The notes beneath the pieces were generated by a model that saw only the letters and a program-made list of their open reading frames with translations, ran no database searches and was not told the origin of the DNA. The position numbers were made by a program, and so were the translations under genes. From contig NZ_JADBGF010000001.1 in assembly GCF_014873495.1 (NCBI RefSeq), positions 5,828,001 to 5,892,000 on the forward strand: 64,000 nt of DNA, written 5' to 3'. Positions 42,921 to 51,528 of the stretch are shown here, one piece after another; the stretch's first letter is position 1; each line of letters begins with the position of its first letter. Source of the stretch: Streptomyces stelliscabiei (GTDB lineage: Bacteria; Actinomycetota; Actinomycetes; Streptomycetales; Streptomycetaceae).

Positions 42921-43431
42921 GGTTCATGGATCAACGTGCCGTGTGGGACGGCCGGTTCCCTTTTGGCGCGGTCCTGCCGCGGACCGCGGTCGGTGAGTCT
43001 CGGGTGCATCCGACCCCAGGCGATCACCTCGGTCCTGCCGTAGCGGGTGGTGTCCGTGACCGTGGTGACGTCGGGCTTGTGCCACCTGTCGGGCTCGGCG
43101 AAGGTGAGGACACCGCCGCGCCGCCGGAGCTGTCCGTCCTTCGGGCAGAACGTGTCGGAGCTGGGTCGCGGAGCATCCCACGGCCCGAGTGCAGGCGCCC
43201 GACCAGCTCGACCGACAGTTCCGCCGAGGCGTGGGAGGTGTGGGCGAGGTCGTAGGGGCGGTTCCCTACGATCCGGATCTTGGGATCGCCCAGCTGCCAC
43301 CCGGCACACAGCGCGTCGAAGACGTACGAGTCGAGGTCGATACGGGACCACGTACGGTCGACGCTGCCGGACACCGCCGCGATGTCCGCCATCGCCTTCG
43401 TGTTGGGGGCGCTGGTCAACGCCGCGGTCAT
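42921..43431 (-). pseudogene. Decayed insertion-sequence transposase (IS701-like, NF041680-type)
   Basis: The minus-strand N-terminus reads MTAALTSAPNTKAMADIAA, and later SVELVGRLHSGRGMLRDP; after a frameshift near 43167 it continues GGVLTFAEPDRWHKPDV, TTVTDTTRYGRTEVIAWGRM and AVPHGTLIHEPG. These are pieces of a common streptomycete transposase (usual forms VELVGRLRSDRVMLRDP and GGVLTFAKPDSWHTPDV), with the central part deleted and the C-terminal third missing. Only about 170 codons of an expected 400 or more remain. It fills the space between the wall hydrolase and the MerR gene and marks a past insertion. Confidence 0.75.
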
Positions 43432-43500
43432 CGGCTCGTGCGCCCGTGCGTTGCGCTGCGGCAGGAGTGGTCACGACTCGGTGTCCTGAGAAGCTGGGAC

Positions 43501-44586
43501 ATGCGCAGCATCGGCGACATGGCCGGTGACAGCGGCCCGAGTGTGAGTGCCCTGCGGTTCTACGACCGTGCCGGGGTGCTGGTGCCGGCCTGGGTGGATC
43601 CGGTGAGTGGCTATCGCTGGTACGCGCCCGAGCAGCTCGAGGAGGCCCGGTTGCTGGCTCGTCTGCGGCGGGCCGGTATGCCGCTGGCGGACATCCGGCT
43701 GGTGCTGGCCGGCTGGTCGGCCGCGGACGGTGATCTGGTCCGGGAACTGCTCAAGGCGCATCTGCACCGGCTCGGACAGAGGTTGTCGGACGCCCGTGGT
43801 GAGTTCTCCGCACTCCGAGCGCTACTCGATCACAGGGAGAACGCCATGACCTCGCTCCGTATCGCCTCCGTCCGGCTGTCCGTCGCCGCGCCCGAGCTGG
43901 CAGCCGCGCTGGACACGGTCCGTTTCGCGGTGGGTACCGACCTCGAGTTGCCGATGCTCGGCGGGGTGTTCGACATCGAGGGCGGGAACCTGCGGACCGT
44001 GGCCACCGACCGGTACCGCATGGCCGTCGCGCGGGCCGGAACCACCGGGCACGACGAGGGCCGGGTCCAGGTCGTCGTGCCCACCCCGCTCGTCGACGCG
44101 ATGCGGGTGCTGTTGGGCGGCGAGGGAACCGCACGCCTTGCCGTCGACGGTGACCGTGTGACCCTGGAGGTCGGGGACAGGCAGGCGACCGGTCGGTGCC
44201 TCGACCACGACTTCCCCGGCTACCGCCGTCTCCTCCCCGCCGCCGACGGGCGCCGCGCCCTCGTCGAGGTGGCGGATTTCCGGGAGGCCCTGGAGACCGG
44301 CCCCGTCCGTTCCGGGGAGGCCGGAGCGCATGACCTCGGTGTGCTCCGGGTGGAGGACGACGGCACGGTGGCCCTGTGTTCCGACAGCGACAGTCCCGGT
44401 GTGGGTACTTCGCACCGCGTAGGGGTCAACCGTGCCTTCCTGCTGGACGCGTTGGCCGCGCTGGCTGCCGGCACCTGGGACCGACTGGTTCTGGAGGTGA
44501 GCGCCCCCACGGCGCCGATCGCGATCCGCCGGCCCGACGACGAGGGCGCCTTCTCGGTCCTGATGCCGGTCCGCCTGGAGGACTGA
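43501..44586 (+). CDS. MerR-family regulator fused to a DnaN-like sliding-clamp domain
   Basis: A 361-residue protein. Residues 1-110 are a MerR head: the usual YTIGEvA start is MRSIGDMAGDSGPSVSALRFYDRAGVL, then GYRWYAPEQLEEARLLARLRRAGMPLADIRLVL. Residues about 120-360 resemble one or two folds of the DNA polymerase III beta clamp (LGGVFDIEGGNLRTVATDRYRMAVA, VVVPTPLVDAM, FPGYRRLLPAADGRRALVEVADFREAL). In typical MerR proteins this half binds effectors. No strong ribosome site is seen before ATG 43501. The clamp-like half may sense DNA or the replication machinery; this is unproven. Confidence 0.8.
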   Translation: MRSIGDMAGDSGPSVSALRFYDRAGVLVPAWVDPVSGYRWYAPEQLEEARLLARLRRAGMPLADIRLVLAGWSAADGDLVRELLKAHLHRLGQRLSDARGEFSALRALLDHRENAMTSLRIASVRLSVAAPELAAALDTVRFAVGTDLELPMLGGVFDIEGGNLRTVATDRYRMAVARAGTTGHDEGRVQVVVPTPLVDAMRVLLGGEGTARLAVDGDRVTLEVGDRQATGRCLDHDFPGYRRLLPAADGRRALVEVADFREALETGPVRSGEAGAHDLGVLRVEDDGTVALCSDSDSPGVGTSHRVGVNRAFLLDALAALAAGTWDRLVLEVSAPTAPIAIRRPDDEGAFSVLMPVRLED

Positions 44587-44613
44587 CCGTACGTCCACGC
44601 CGCTGCGGCTCCG

Positions 44614-44651
44614 CCGAAAACCCAGGTCGGGTTCTCGACCCGGGTTTTCGG
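44614..44651 (+). terminator. Terminator after the MerR-clamp gene
   Basis: Outer arms CCGAAAACCC (44614-44623) and GGGTTTTCGG (44642-44651) are perfect complements, with an inner GGTCG/CGACC pair. It starts 28 bases after the stop codon. Confidence 0.85.
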
Positions 44652-44653
44652 TT

Positions 44654-44695
44654 GTCCGTGCAGCGTCGTCCGTGCAGCCTCGTCCGTGCAGCCTC
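44654..44695. repeat. Three tandem copies of a 14-base unit
   Basis: GTCCGTGCAGCCTC is repeated three times head to tail (first copy has GTC in place of CTC at its end), directly after the terminator. Its function is unknown; it may be a slippage product. Confidence 0.85.
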
Positions 44696-45301
44696 GTTTG
44701 CGCGGCACCGTCAGTGCAACGCCGTGCGAAGACCGGGCCTTCTTCCGCCGGGCTTCCGACAGGCCCTCGGCCCCTCGGGCCACCGCGGGCCAACAGCCGT
44801 CGTCGCGCGCTGTTCCGTGAGCCGGACCATGTGCTCCCCCCTCCCGCGTTCCGGCCGCCGTGGCCCCAGTGGCGCACGGGCTCTTGGTGGTTGAGGTGAC
44901 GATCTGGTGAGGCGGATGTGGCGTGTGTTCGCTGGAGCGATTATGGTGGTCGTGATGTGTGTCACATTCGCTTTGTTTGTGCGAAGGGTGCGGGGGGCGG
45001 GAGGCAAAGTGTCCTAGGAAGGTCGGTTCCTGTTCGGGGATGTCCTCAAGTGCTTTGCTGATGAAGAGACTTGGCGATGCGTGGGGGCGGTCGGACCGAC
45101 CGGATGCGGGGGCAGGGCAGCGTGTGCTGTTCGCTGATGCGGATTCACTCTGTGGAGCTTTGGTGACTTCGGCAGGTGAACTCTGTGTTTCTCGTGTGTC
45201 GAGAGGGGCCGATTCGGCCCTAGATTTCCCCGCGTAGACCGCGAACGTCGCACATTTCGTCCACGTGTTTGGACAAGGCTCCGGCTGGGGGTTCTGGGTT
45301 C
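44696..45301. other. Long region upstream of the exopolysaccharide operon
   Basis: About 600 bases without a supported gene. It contains a perfect palindrome ATGTG-TGT-CACAT (44956-44968) and AT-richer, T-rich DNA up to the start of the glycosyltransferase, which suits a regulated promoter. Small open frames on both strands are chance readings. Confidence 0.45.
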
Positions 45302-46594
45302 GTGTCGGATTTCTTCGACGATGTCTGGTCATGGATAGTCATGGCGACCGCCGAGACATCGTGGCGTGAGTTGATGCCTCTGGGCATCGCCGGCGCCTTC
45401 GTCTGGGGCCTGTGGCTCTATCGGGCCGTGCTCTCGCGGTTCGCCAAGCCGGTGGTGAACAACTACCGGACCACGGTGTCCGTGGTGGTGCCGGCCTACC
45501 GGGAGGACGCGAGCATCCTGCTGGACTGCCTCGACACCTGGCTGGAGCAGGGCCCCACCGAGGTCATCATCGTGCCGGACGTGGCGGACACCGAGGTCCT
45601 GCGCAGGCTGTCGCAGGTGAACGACCCGCGGGTGCGGGTGCTGGCGTTCGAGCACCGCGGCAAGCGGTCGGCGCTCGGGGTGGGGATCCGGGCCGCGACG
45701 AGTGAGCTCGTCGTGCTCGTGGACTCGGACACCCGTTGGGAGCCGGGGCTGCTGGCCGCCGTCCAGATGCCCTTCGTCGACCCCGAGGTCGGCGGTGTGG
45801 GCACCCAGCAGAACGTCTACCAGCGCCGGACCAGCGTCTGGCGGCGCATCGCCGACTGGCTGGTCAACCTCCGCTACTACGACTACGTGCCGGCCATGGG
45901 CCGCGCCGGCGCCGTGGCCTGCCTGTCCGGTCGTACGGCGGCCTATCGGCGGGCCGCGATCGAGCCCGTGCTGGAGAACCTGGAGAACGAGTTCTTCCTG
46001 GGCCGGCGCTGCGTCGCCGGTGACGACGGGCGGCTGACCTGGCTGGTGCTGGCCTCCGGTTACAAGACCGTGCACCAGTCCTCGGCGCGGGCGATATCGA
46101 TGTTCCCCTCCTCGTTCAGCGCCTTCGTCAAGCAGCGCGTGCGCTGGAGCCGGAACTCCTACCGCTGCTATCTGACCGCCCTCTACAAGGGCTGGCTCTG
46201 GCGCGTCCCCCTGGTCACCAAGATCACCGTGCTGCAGATCCTGCTGACGCCGGTGACGATGGGCATGGCGCTCGGGTACCTGCTGTTCAGTCGTCTGGAG
46301 CTGACCGGCCGGGGCGTGTTCCTCGTCCTGGTCTGGCTGCTCGTCGGGCGGGGCATCCGCGGCTACTCGCATCTGCGCAAGCACCCGCAGGAGTTGCTCC
46401 TGCTGCCGCTGCTCGCCCTCGTGGTCATCATGATCTCGCTGCCGATCAAGCTGTACGCCTTCATCACCATGAACAAGCAGGGCTGGCTGACCCGTACCAG
46501 CGACCGTATCGGTGGAGAGGGACAGGACTCCGCCTCCCTGGGGAGCACGACGCGGGTCACCGCGTCCACGTGGCCGGAGGTTCAGCAGTCATGA
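45302..46594 (+). CDS. Processive family-2 glycosyltransferase (hyaluronan-synthase/Alg8-like)
   Basis: A 430-residue protein from the GTG at 45302 (alternatives: TTG 45269, ATG 45341). The N-terminus has a membrane helix (LMPLGIAGAFVWGLWLYRAVL); the GT-A domain has VSVVVPAYRE, the metal-binding DSD (VLVDSDTRWE), the base-region GDDGRLT and the QxxRW motif (QRVRWSRN) of processive synthases; two to four C-terminal helices follow. The enzyme polymerises a sugar nucleotide and threads the chain across the membrane. Its stop overlaps the next start (ATGA). With a UDP-glucose dehydrogenase in the operon the polymer probably contains uronic acid. Confidence 0.9.
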   Translation: MSDFFDDVWSWIVMATAETSWRELMPLGIAGAFVWGLWLYRAVLSRFAKPVVNNYRTTVSVVVPAYREDASILLDCLDTWLEQGPTEVIIVPDVADTEVLRRLSQVNDPRVRVLAFEHRGKRSALGVGIRAATSELVVLVDSDTRWEPGLLAAVQMPFVDPEVGGVGTQQNVYQRRTSVWRRIADWLVNLRYYDYVPAMGRAGAVACLSGRTAAYRRAAIEPVLENLENEFFLGRRCVAGDDGRLTWLVLASGYKTVHQSSARAISMFPSSFSAFVKQRVRWSRNSYRCYLTALYKGWLWRVPLVTKITVLQILLTPVTMGMALGYLLFSRLELTGRGVFLVLVWLLVGRGIRGYSHLRKHPQELLLLPLLALVVIMISLPIKLYAFITMNKQGWLTRTSDRIGGEGQDSASLGSTTRVTASTWPEVQQS

Positions 46595-48525
46595 CGCGTC
46601 ACCGACTTTCCGCCGTCCGGCGGACACTCAGGGGCGCGGTCGTGCTGCCCCTCGCCGCCGGTCTGGTCCTCGCCTGCGCGGCCGTCTCCCCGGCCGCCGA
46701 CGGGGACGACAAGCCACAGGTCAACGCCGCCGACGCGGAGAACGAGACCGCGCTCGTGGCCGCCGAGGACCACCGCCTCGACCAGGTCCGCGCGGTCGCC
46801 GCCGTCGCCCCCCTCAAGGGCGGTGAGTGGAAGGCGCCGTACCGGCTGGACACCGGCGACGGCTACACGCTGGTCCTCACCGAGCGCAGCAACGCCTACA
46901 CCGTCTCGGACCTGCTGGAACTGGCTCCCCAGACTTTCGTCCGCCAGCCGGACGGCGCCTACCTGCTGACCGAGAACATCTATCTCAACGCCGGCGCCAA
47001 GCTGAAGCTGTCCAACCCGGGCGGACTGACGCTGCGGATGGCCAGCAGCAACAAGGGCTTCGTCAGCATCGTCTCCTTCGGTGGCCGGCTGACCCTGGAG
47101 GGCACCCCGCAGGCGCCCCTGCGGATCACGAGCTGGAACGACAAGAAGAACAAGCCGGACACGGACGTACGGGACGGCCGGGCCTACATCCGCGCCATCG
47201 GCGGCCAGTTCTCCATGAAGTACGCCAAGGTCGGCGATCTCGGCTTCTGGAGCGGGCGCACCGGCGGACTGAGCCTCACCGGGACCGACCGCCCCGACAC
47301 CGGCAACATCGAGGACTCGACGGTGTCGCCGGGGACCAAGGCCGGCAGCGGCGGCGTCGTGGCGCAGCCCTCGGGCTCGCTGGCCACGCCGGACACCCGG
47401 TTCTCCGTGCCCAGCCTCTCCTACGTCTCCGCGGAGATCGGCCACTCCACCCTCACCGGCAACGCCTACGGGCTGTTCCTCTCCGGGGCCAACGGCGTCA
47501 GCATCAGCGACAGCACCGTCCGGCGGAGCCTCGAACACGGCGTGGTCCTGCACCGGTTCGTCACCAACGCCGTCGTCGAGCGGACCATCTCCAAGGAGAA
47601 CGGCGGCGACGGGTTCGTGCTGGCCCGTGCCACCGAGCAGGTCCGGGTCAGCGGTTCGACCGCCGAGGGCAACGGCGGCAACGGGTTCACGCTCAGCGGC
47701 CGGCCGCTCGCCAGCGGGCCTTCGGCATCCGGCGAGTCCATCAGCAGCTACGGCTCCAACTCCGTGTCCGACAGCATCGCCAGGGACAACGGCCACTACG
47801 GCATCGAGATCTTCGGCGGCAAGGACGTCGGGGTGCAGAACAACCGGGTCGAGGGCGGTGACATGGGCATCGTGGCCCGCAAGGACGCCACCAAGGTCGC
47901 CATCACCGGCAACCGGCTGACCGGCCAGTCACGGCAGGGCATCTCGGTCCGCGACGGAGTGACCGCCGCGACGATCACCGGCAACATCGTCGAAGGCACC
48001 GAGACCGGTATCTACATACGGGACTCGGTCGGAGAGATCCGCGGCAACACGATCCAGGACGGGACCAACCACGGGATCAGCATGGTCGGCGGGGTCTCGG
48101 AGTCGATCATCACCTACAACGTCATCTCCGGGGTCGGCCCGAGCGCCGTGGACACCACCCGGGCCCACGGTGACCTCGCCGTCAAGCAGAACCAGACGTT
48201 CGCCTGGCACGACACCAGCTCCTTCTGGGTCAAGTTCCGGCACTACGCGAGCCCGATGACGCTGCTCTGGGCGTTCATCCTGCTGCTCATCCTGGTCTCG
48301 GCCCTGCTGGGCCGCCGCCAGAGCCGCCGAGGCAGCCGTCGCGGTGGCGGGCGCCTGGGTGTGCACCCGTACGAGGACAAGAAGTCGGTGAGCAACAGCG
48401 CGTCCGTCGTCGAGGTGCCCCTGCGGCAGAACCCGGACCGCAGCTGGTTCTCCAAGGACGAAGAGACCGCCGCCCTGCGGGTTCTGGCTCCCCAGTCCGT
48501 CCCAGCCGCCCGTCCGCCCCGCTGA
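46591..48525 (+). CDS. Secreted right-handed beta-helix protein with C-terminal membrane anchor
   Basis: A 644-residue protein from ATG 46591 (GGAGG upstream). A signal peptide (VVLPLAAGLVLACAAVSPAA) leads to a charged spacer, then about 350 residues of repeated short rungs (NGVSISDSTVRRS, NRVEGGDMGIVARKDATKVAITGN, GNIVEGTETGIYIRDS) as in parallel beta-helix carbohydrate-active proteins of the alginate epimerase or lyase style. A membrane helix (TLLWAFILLLILVSALL) and a basic tail end it. It may modify or shape the polymer made by the synthase. Catalytic residues cannot be placed from sequence alone. Confidence 0.83.
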   Translation: MTRHRLSAVRRTLRGAVVLPLAAGLVLACAAVSPAADGDDKPQVNAADAENETALVAAEDHRLDQVRAVAAVAPLKGGEWKAPYRLDTGDGYTLVLTERSNAYTVSDLLELAPQTFVRQPDGAYLLTENIYLNAGAKLKLSNPGGLTLRMASSNKGFVSIVSFGGRLTLEGTPQAPLRITSWNDKKNKPDTDVRDGRAYIRAIGGQFSMKYAKVGDLGFWSGRTGGLSLTGTDRPDTGNIEDSTVSPGTKAGSGGVVAQPSGSLATPDTRFSVPSLSYVSAEIGHSTLTGNAYGLFLSGANGVSISDSTVRRSLEHGVVLHRFVTNAVVERTISKENGGDGFVLARATEQVRVSGSTAEGNGGNGFTLSGRPLASGPSASGESISSYGSNSVSDSIARDNGHYGIEIFGGKDVGVQNNRVEGGDMGIVARKDATKVAITGNRLTGQSRQGISVRDGVTAATITGNIVEGTETGIYIRDSVGEIRGNTIQDGTNHGISMVGGVSESIITYNVISGVGPSAVDTTRAHGDLAVKQNQTFAWHDTSSFWVKFRHYASPMTLLWAFILLLILVSALLGRRQSRRGSRRGGGRLGVHPYEDKKSVSNSASVVEVPLRQNPDRSWFSKDEETAALRVLAPQSVPAARPPR

Positions 48526-48557
48526 CGACGCGTTCCCGCCCACCGGAGTTGCCGTTC

Positions 48558-49970
48558 ATGTCTTCCGAACCGCCCACGCCGAACGAACCGCCCACGCCGA
48601 ACGAACCGAGCACGCCCGGCGAGCCGCCCACGCCCAGTGAACCGCCCAGGCCGGGCGAGCCGCCGAGGCCGGGCGAGGCGTCCGTGCCCGGCGAGCCGCC
48701 CATGCCGAGCGGGCCGCCCATGCCGAGCGAGGCGCCCGCGCCCACCGGGCCGTCCGGGCCGGACGCGCGGCACACCTCCGTCCAGCCGCTCATGGCGAGC
48801 GAACCGCCCGCCCCCGAGCGCGGTTCCGCCCGGCAGCCGGCTCTCTGGCTGGCGGGGGGCGCGTTCGTGCTCGCTCTGGCGGCGTTCGTCGTGGCGGTGA
48901 CACGGGACGGCGGATCGGAGCCCGCCGAGGTCACGGCCGGGGCGACCACCGCCGGGCCCAGGGAGTCCGTGCTCTCACCGACCCCGGACGAGCCGTCCGT
49001 CCTGCCGACCCGCACGGCCGCCCCCGAGGCGGCCCCGACCGAACACGCCACCAGCGGCTCGGTGCCGGACGCCGCGGTGACCTGCCCGCCCGCCTCCGTC
49101 AAGGTCAGCGACGCCACCACGCTCGAACAGGCCCTCGCCCAGGCGCGACCGGGCGACAGCATCGCCCTGGCCAACGGCGTCTACGCGGGCAACTTCACCG
49201 CCGAGGCCTCCGGCACCGCCGAGAAGCCGATCTTCCTGTGCGGCAGCGCCGGAGCGGTCGTCGACGGCGGTGACACGGACGACGGGTACGCCTTCCACCT
49301 GGACCGGGTCAGCAACTGGCGGCTGGTGGGCTTCACCGTCCGCAACGCCCAGAAGGGCGTGATGGCGGACGGCGTGGTGGGCACCGTCATCCAGGGCCTC
49401 ACCGTCGAACAGATCGGCGACGAGGCCATCCACCTGCGCAACTTCAGCTCGGACAACATGGTCCGGGACAACACCATCCGCGACACCGGCCTGCGCCGCG
49501 AGAAGTACGGCGAGGGCGTCTACATCGGCACGGCCAAGTCCAACTGGTGCACCGTCAGCGACTGCAAGACGGACGCCAGCGACCGCAACGTGGTGCTCGG
49601 CAACGACATCCGGGACACGACCGCCGAGTCCATCGACATCAAGGAAGGCACCAGCGACGGCAAGGTCATCGACAACACCTTCGACGGATCGAAGCTGAGC
49701 GGCTCCCACAACAACGACTCCTGGGTCGATGTGAAGGGCAACGGCTGGCTGCTGCAGGGCAACACCGGCAGCAACTCCCCGGAGGACGGCTTCCAGACCC
49801 ACAAGCTCGTCAACGGCTGGGGCACCGGCAACATCTTCAAGGACAACACCGCGAACGTGGACGGGCCCGGTTACGGCTTCCACCTCACGTCCGACGGCAA
49901 CAAGGTCACCTGCGACAACAAGGCGAAGGACGCGGCCGAGGGGCTCGCCAACGTCGACTGTTCCTCCTGA
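48558..49970 (+). CDS. Membrane-anchored beta-helix protein with a Pro-rich cytosolic head
   Basis: A 470-residue protein. About 80 residues of hexapeptide Pro-rich repeats come first, followed by a membrane helix (LWLAGGAFVLALAAFVVAV), a Thr/Pro linker, and a beta-helix domain from about 175 (ATTLEQALAQARPGDSIALANGVY, then NMVRDNTIRDTGL, NVVLGNDIRDT). The opening GDSIALANGVY is typical of DUF1565/pectate-lyase-like coils, with Cys pairs near SNWCTVSDC. It probably acts on the polymer outside the membrane. The gene is 32 bases after the previous stop, in the same operon. CGGAG precedes the ATG. Confidence 0.83.
   Translation: MSSEPPTPNEPPTPNEPSTPGEPPTPSEPPRPGEPPRPGEASVPGEPPMPSGPPMPSEAPAPTGPSGPDARHTSVQPLMASEPPAPERGSARQPALWLAGGAFVLALAAFVVAVTRDGGSEPAEVTAGATTAGPRESVLSPTPDEPSVLPTRTAAPEAAPTEHATSGSVPDAAVTCPPASVKVSDATTLEQALAQARPGDSIALANGVYAGNFTAEASGTAEKPIFLCGSAGAVVDGGDTDDGYAFHLDRVSNWRLVGFTVRNAQKGVMADGVVGTVIQGLTVEQIGDEAIHLRNFSSDNMVRDNTIRDTGLRREKYGEGVYIGTAKSNWCTVSDCKTDASDRNVVLGNDIRDTTAESIDIKEGTSDGKVIDNTFDGSKLSGSHNNDSWVDVKGNGWLLQGNTGSNSPEDGFQTHKLVNGWGTGNIFKDNTANVDGPGYGFHLTSDGNKVTCDNKAKDAAEGLANVDCSS
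48564..48760. repeat. Tandem 18-base repeat encoding Pro-rich hexapeptides
   Basis: Ten or so imperfect 18-base units coding for EPPTPN, EPSTPG, EPPTPS, EPPRPG, EPPMPS and similar. They lie in the cytosolic head of the second beta-helix protein. This is a coding repeat; spacing is constant and no spacer DNA exists, so it is not a CRISPR. Confidence 0.9.
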
Positions 49971-50138
49971 CCGCGCCTCCTTCGCCTCTCCTCCGCCGCT
50001 CCCGTGCCCTTCGCCTCTTCCGTGCCCTCCGCTCCTCCCCAGCCCGCCGCCCTTCCCGCGCCGTCGCTGCCGCGGGCCGTCACCCACACCGGCTCGTGCG
50101 GCGGGCCGATCCGCCCCGCAACACCTCTGGAGACCACC

Positions 50139-51485
50139 ATGACCTGGTCGGACGACACCGACAGAACCGCGCCCCGCCTCACCGTCATAGGCACCGGCTA
50201 CCTCGGCGCCACCCACGCCATCTGCATGGCGGTCCTGGGCTTCGACGTGCTCGGCGTGGACGTCGACCCCGTCAAGATCGAGCGGCTGAACTCGGGCGAG
50301 GTGCCGTTCTTCGAGCCCGGACTGCCCGAACTGCTCGCCAAGGCCCTCGACAGCGGCCGGCTGCGGTTCACCACGAGCTTCGCCGAGGCCGGCGAGTTCG
50401 GCGACGTCCACTTCGTCTGTGTGGGCACGCCCCAGCAGCGGGACTCGTACGCGGCGGACCTGACCTACGTCGACAGCGCGGTCGAGGAACTGGCCCGGCA
50501 CCTGCGCCGGCGCACCCTCGTGGTCGGCAAGTCCACGGTCCCGGTGGGCACCGCCGCCCGGCTCACGGAGATCGTCCGGCGGACGGCCCCGGCCGGAGCG
50601 GACGTCGAACTCGCCTGGAACCCGGAGTTCCTGCGCGAGGGCTACGCCGTCGACGACACCATGCGGCCCGACCGGCTGGTCTTCGGCACCGAGTCGGCGT
50701 GGGCCGAGGAGCAGCTGCGTGCCGCGTTCGCCCCGGTGATCGCCCAGGGCACCCCGGTGGTCGTCACCGACCTGCCCACCGCCGAACTGGTCAAGGTCGC
50801 CGCCAACTCCTTCCTCGCCACCAAGATCTCGTACATCAACGCCATGGCGGAGGTCTGCGAGGCGACCGGCGCCGATGTGACGGGTCTCGCGGAGGCGCTG
50901 GCCTACGACGACCGGATCGGCGGCCGGTTCCTCAAGCCGGGCCTCGGCTTCGGCGGCGGCTGCCTGCCCAAGGACATCCGGGCCTTCAGCCACCGTGCCG
51001 AGGAGCTGGGCGTCGGTCAGGCCGTCTCGTTCCTGCGCGAGGTCGACGCCATCAACCAGCGCCGCCGGGCCCGCACGGTGGACCTGGTCCGCGAGCTGGC
51101 CGGCGGGGAGCTGGCCGGAGCCAAGGTGACCGCGCTCGGGGCGGCGTTCAAGCCCAACTCCGACGACATCCGCGACGCTCCCGCCCTGGACGTGGCGAGG
51201 ACCCTGCACCAGGCGGGCGCCCAGGTGACCGTCATCGACCCGGCGGCCCTGGAGAACGCCCGCCGCGCCTACCCGGACCTGCACTACGGCACGGACGTGC
51301 TCACCGCGGCCACCGGGGCCGATGTGGTCGTCCTGCTCACGGAGTGGGCGGAGTTCCGGGAGATCGACCCGGAGGCCCTGGGCGCGGTCGTGGCCCGGCG
51401 CCGGATCGTCGACGGACGGCACGCCCTCGACCCGGCGCAGTGGCGGGCCGCGGGGTGGGACTACCGGGCGCTCGGCAGGCCCTGA
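50139..51485 (+). CDS. UDP-glucose 6-dehydrogenase
   Basis: A 448-residue enzyme. The NAD-binding motif is GTGYLGATHAICMAVLG, the catalytic segment is FGGGCLPKDIRAF with the nucleophilic Cys, and NSFLATKISYIN with GRFLKPGLGFGG completes the family pattern. It oxidises UDP-glucose to UDP-glucuronate in two NAD-dependent steps in the cytosol. GGAG lies before ATG 50139; the frame is open from 50004 but starts no earlier. As last gene of the exopolysaccharide operon it probably supplies UDP-glucuronate to the synthase. A GDP-mannose substrate is less likely but cannot be excluded. Confidence 0.88.
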   Translation: MTWSDDTDRTAPRLTVIGTGYLGATHAICMAVLGFDVLGVDVDPVKIERLNSGEVPFFEPGLPELLAKALDSGRLRFTTSFAEAGEFGDVHFVCVGTPQQRDSYAADLTYVDSAVEELARHLRRRTLVVGKSTVPVGTAARLTEIVRRTAPAGADVELAWNPEFLREGYAVDDTMRPDRLVFGTESAWAEEQLRAAFAPVIAQGTPVVVTDLPTAELVKVAANSFLATKISYINAMAEVCEATGADVTGLAEALAYDDRIGGRFLKPGLGFGGGCLPKDIRAFSHRAEELGVGQAVSFLREVDAINQRRRARTVDLVRELAGGELAGAKVTALGAAFKPNSDDIRDAPALDVARTLHQAGAQVTVIDPAALENARRAYPDLHYGTDVLTAATGADVVVLLTEWAEFREIDPEALGAVVARRRIVDGRHALDPAQWRAAGWDYRALGRP

Positions 51486-51489
51486 CCTT

Positions 51490-51525
51490 CCCGGCCGGCG
51501 GCCACACCCGTGGCCGCCGGCCGGG
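51490..51525. terminator. Perfect 16-bp bidirectional terminator
   Basis: CCCGGCCGGCGGCCAC (51490-51505) and GTGGCCGCCGGCCGGG (51510-51525) pair without mismatch around loop ACCC, between the convergent dehydrogenase (stop 51485) and metallohydrolase (stop 51529). Confidence 0.85.
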
Positions 51526-51528
51526 GAG

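Noticed and set aside
40451..43474. Open frame of over 1000 codons on the minus strand
   Set aside because: It lies antisense to the accessory membrane protein and wall-hydrolase genes, whose domains are unmistakable. The long frame results from G/C bias at third positions; only its first part overlaps the transposase remnant.
44956..44968. ATGTGTGTCACAT as a CRP binding site
   Set aside because: Arms are complementary but the 3-base spacer does not match the 6-base spacer of the CRP consensus TGTGA-N6-TCACA; kept only as an unassigned palindrome.
48564..48760. Regular repeats that might suggest a CRISPR array
   Set aside because: Units are 18 bases, imperfect, contiguous without spacers and in frame with a coding sequence.
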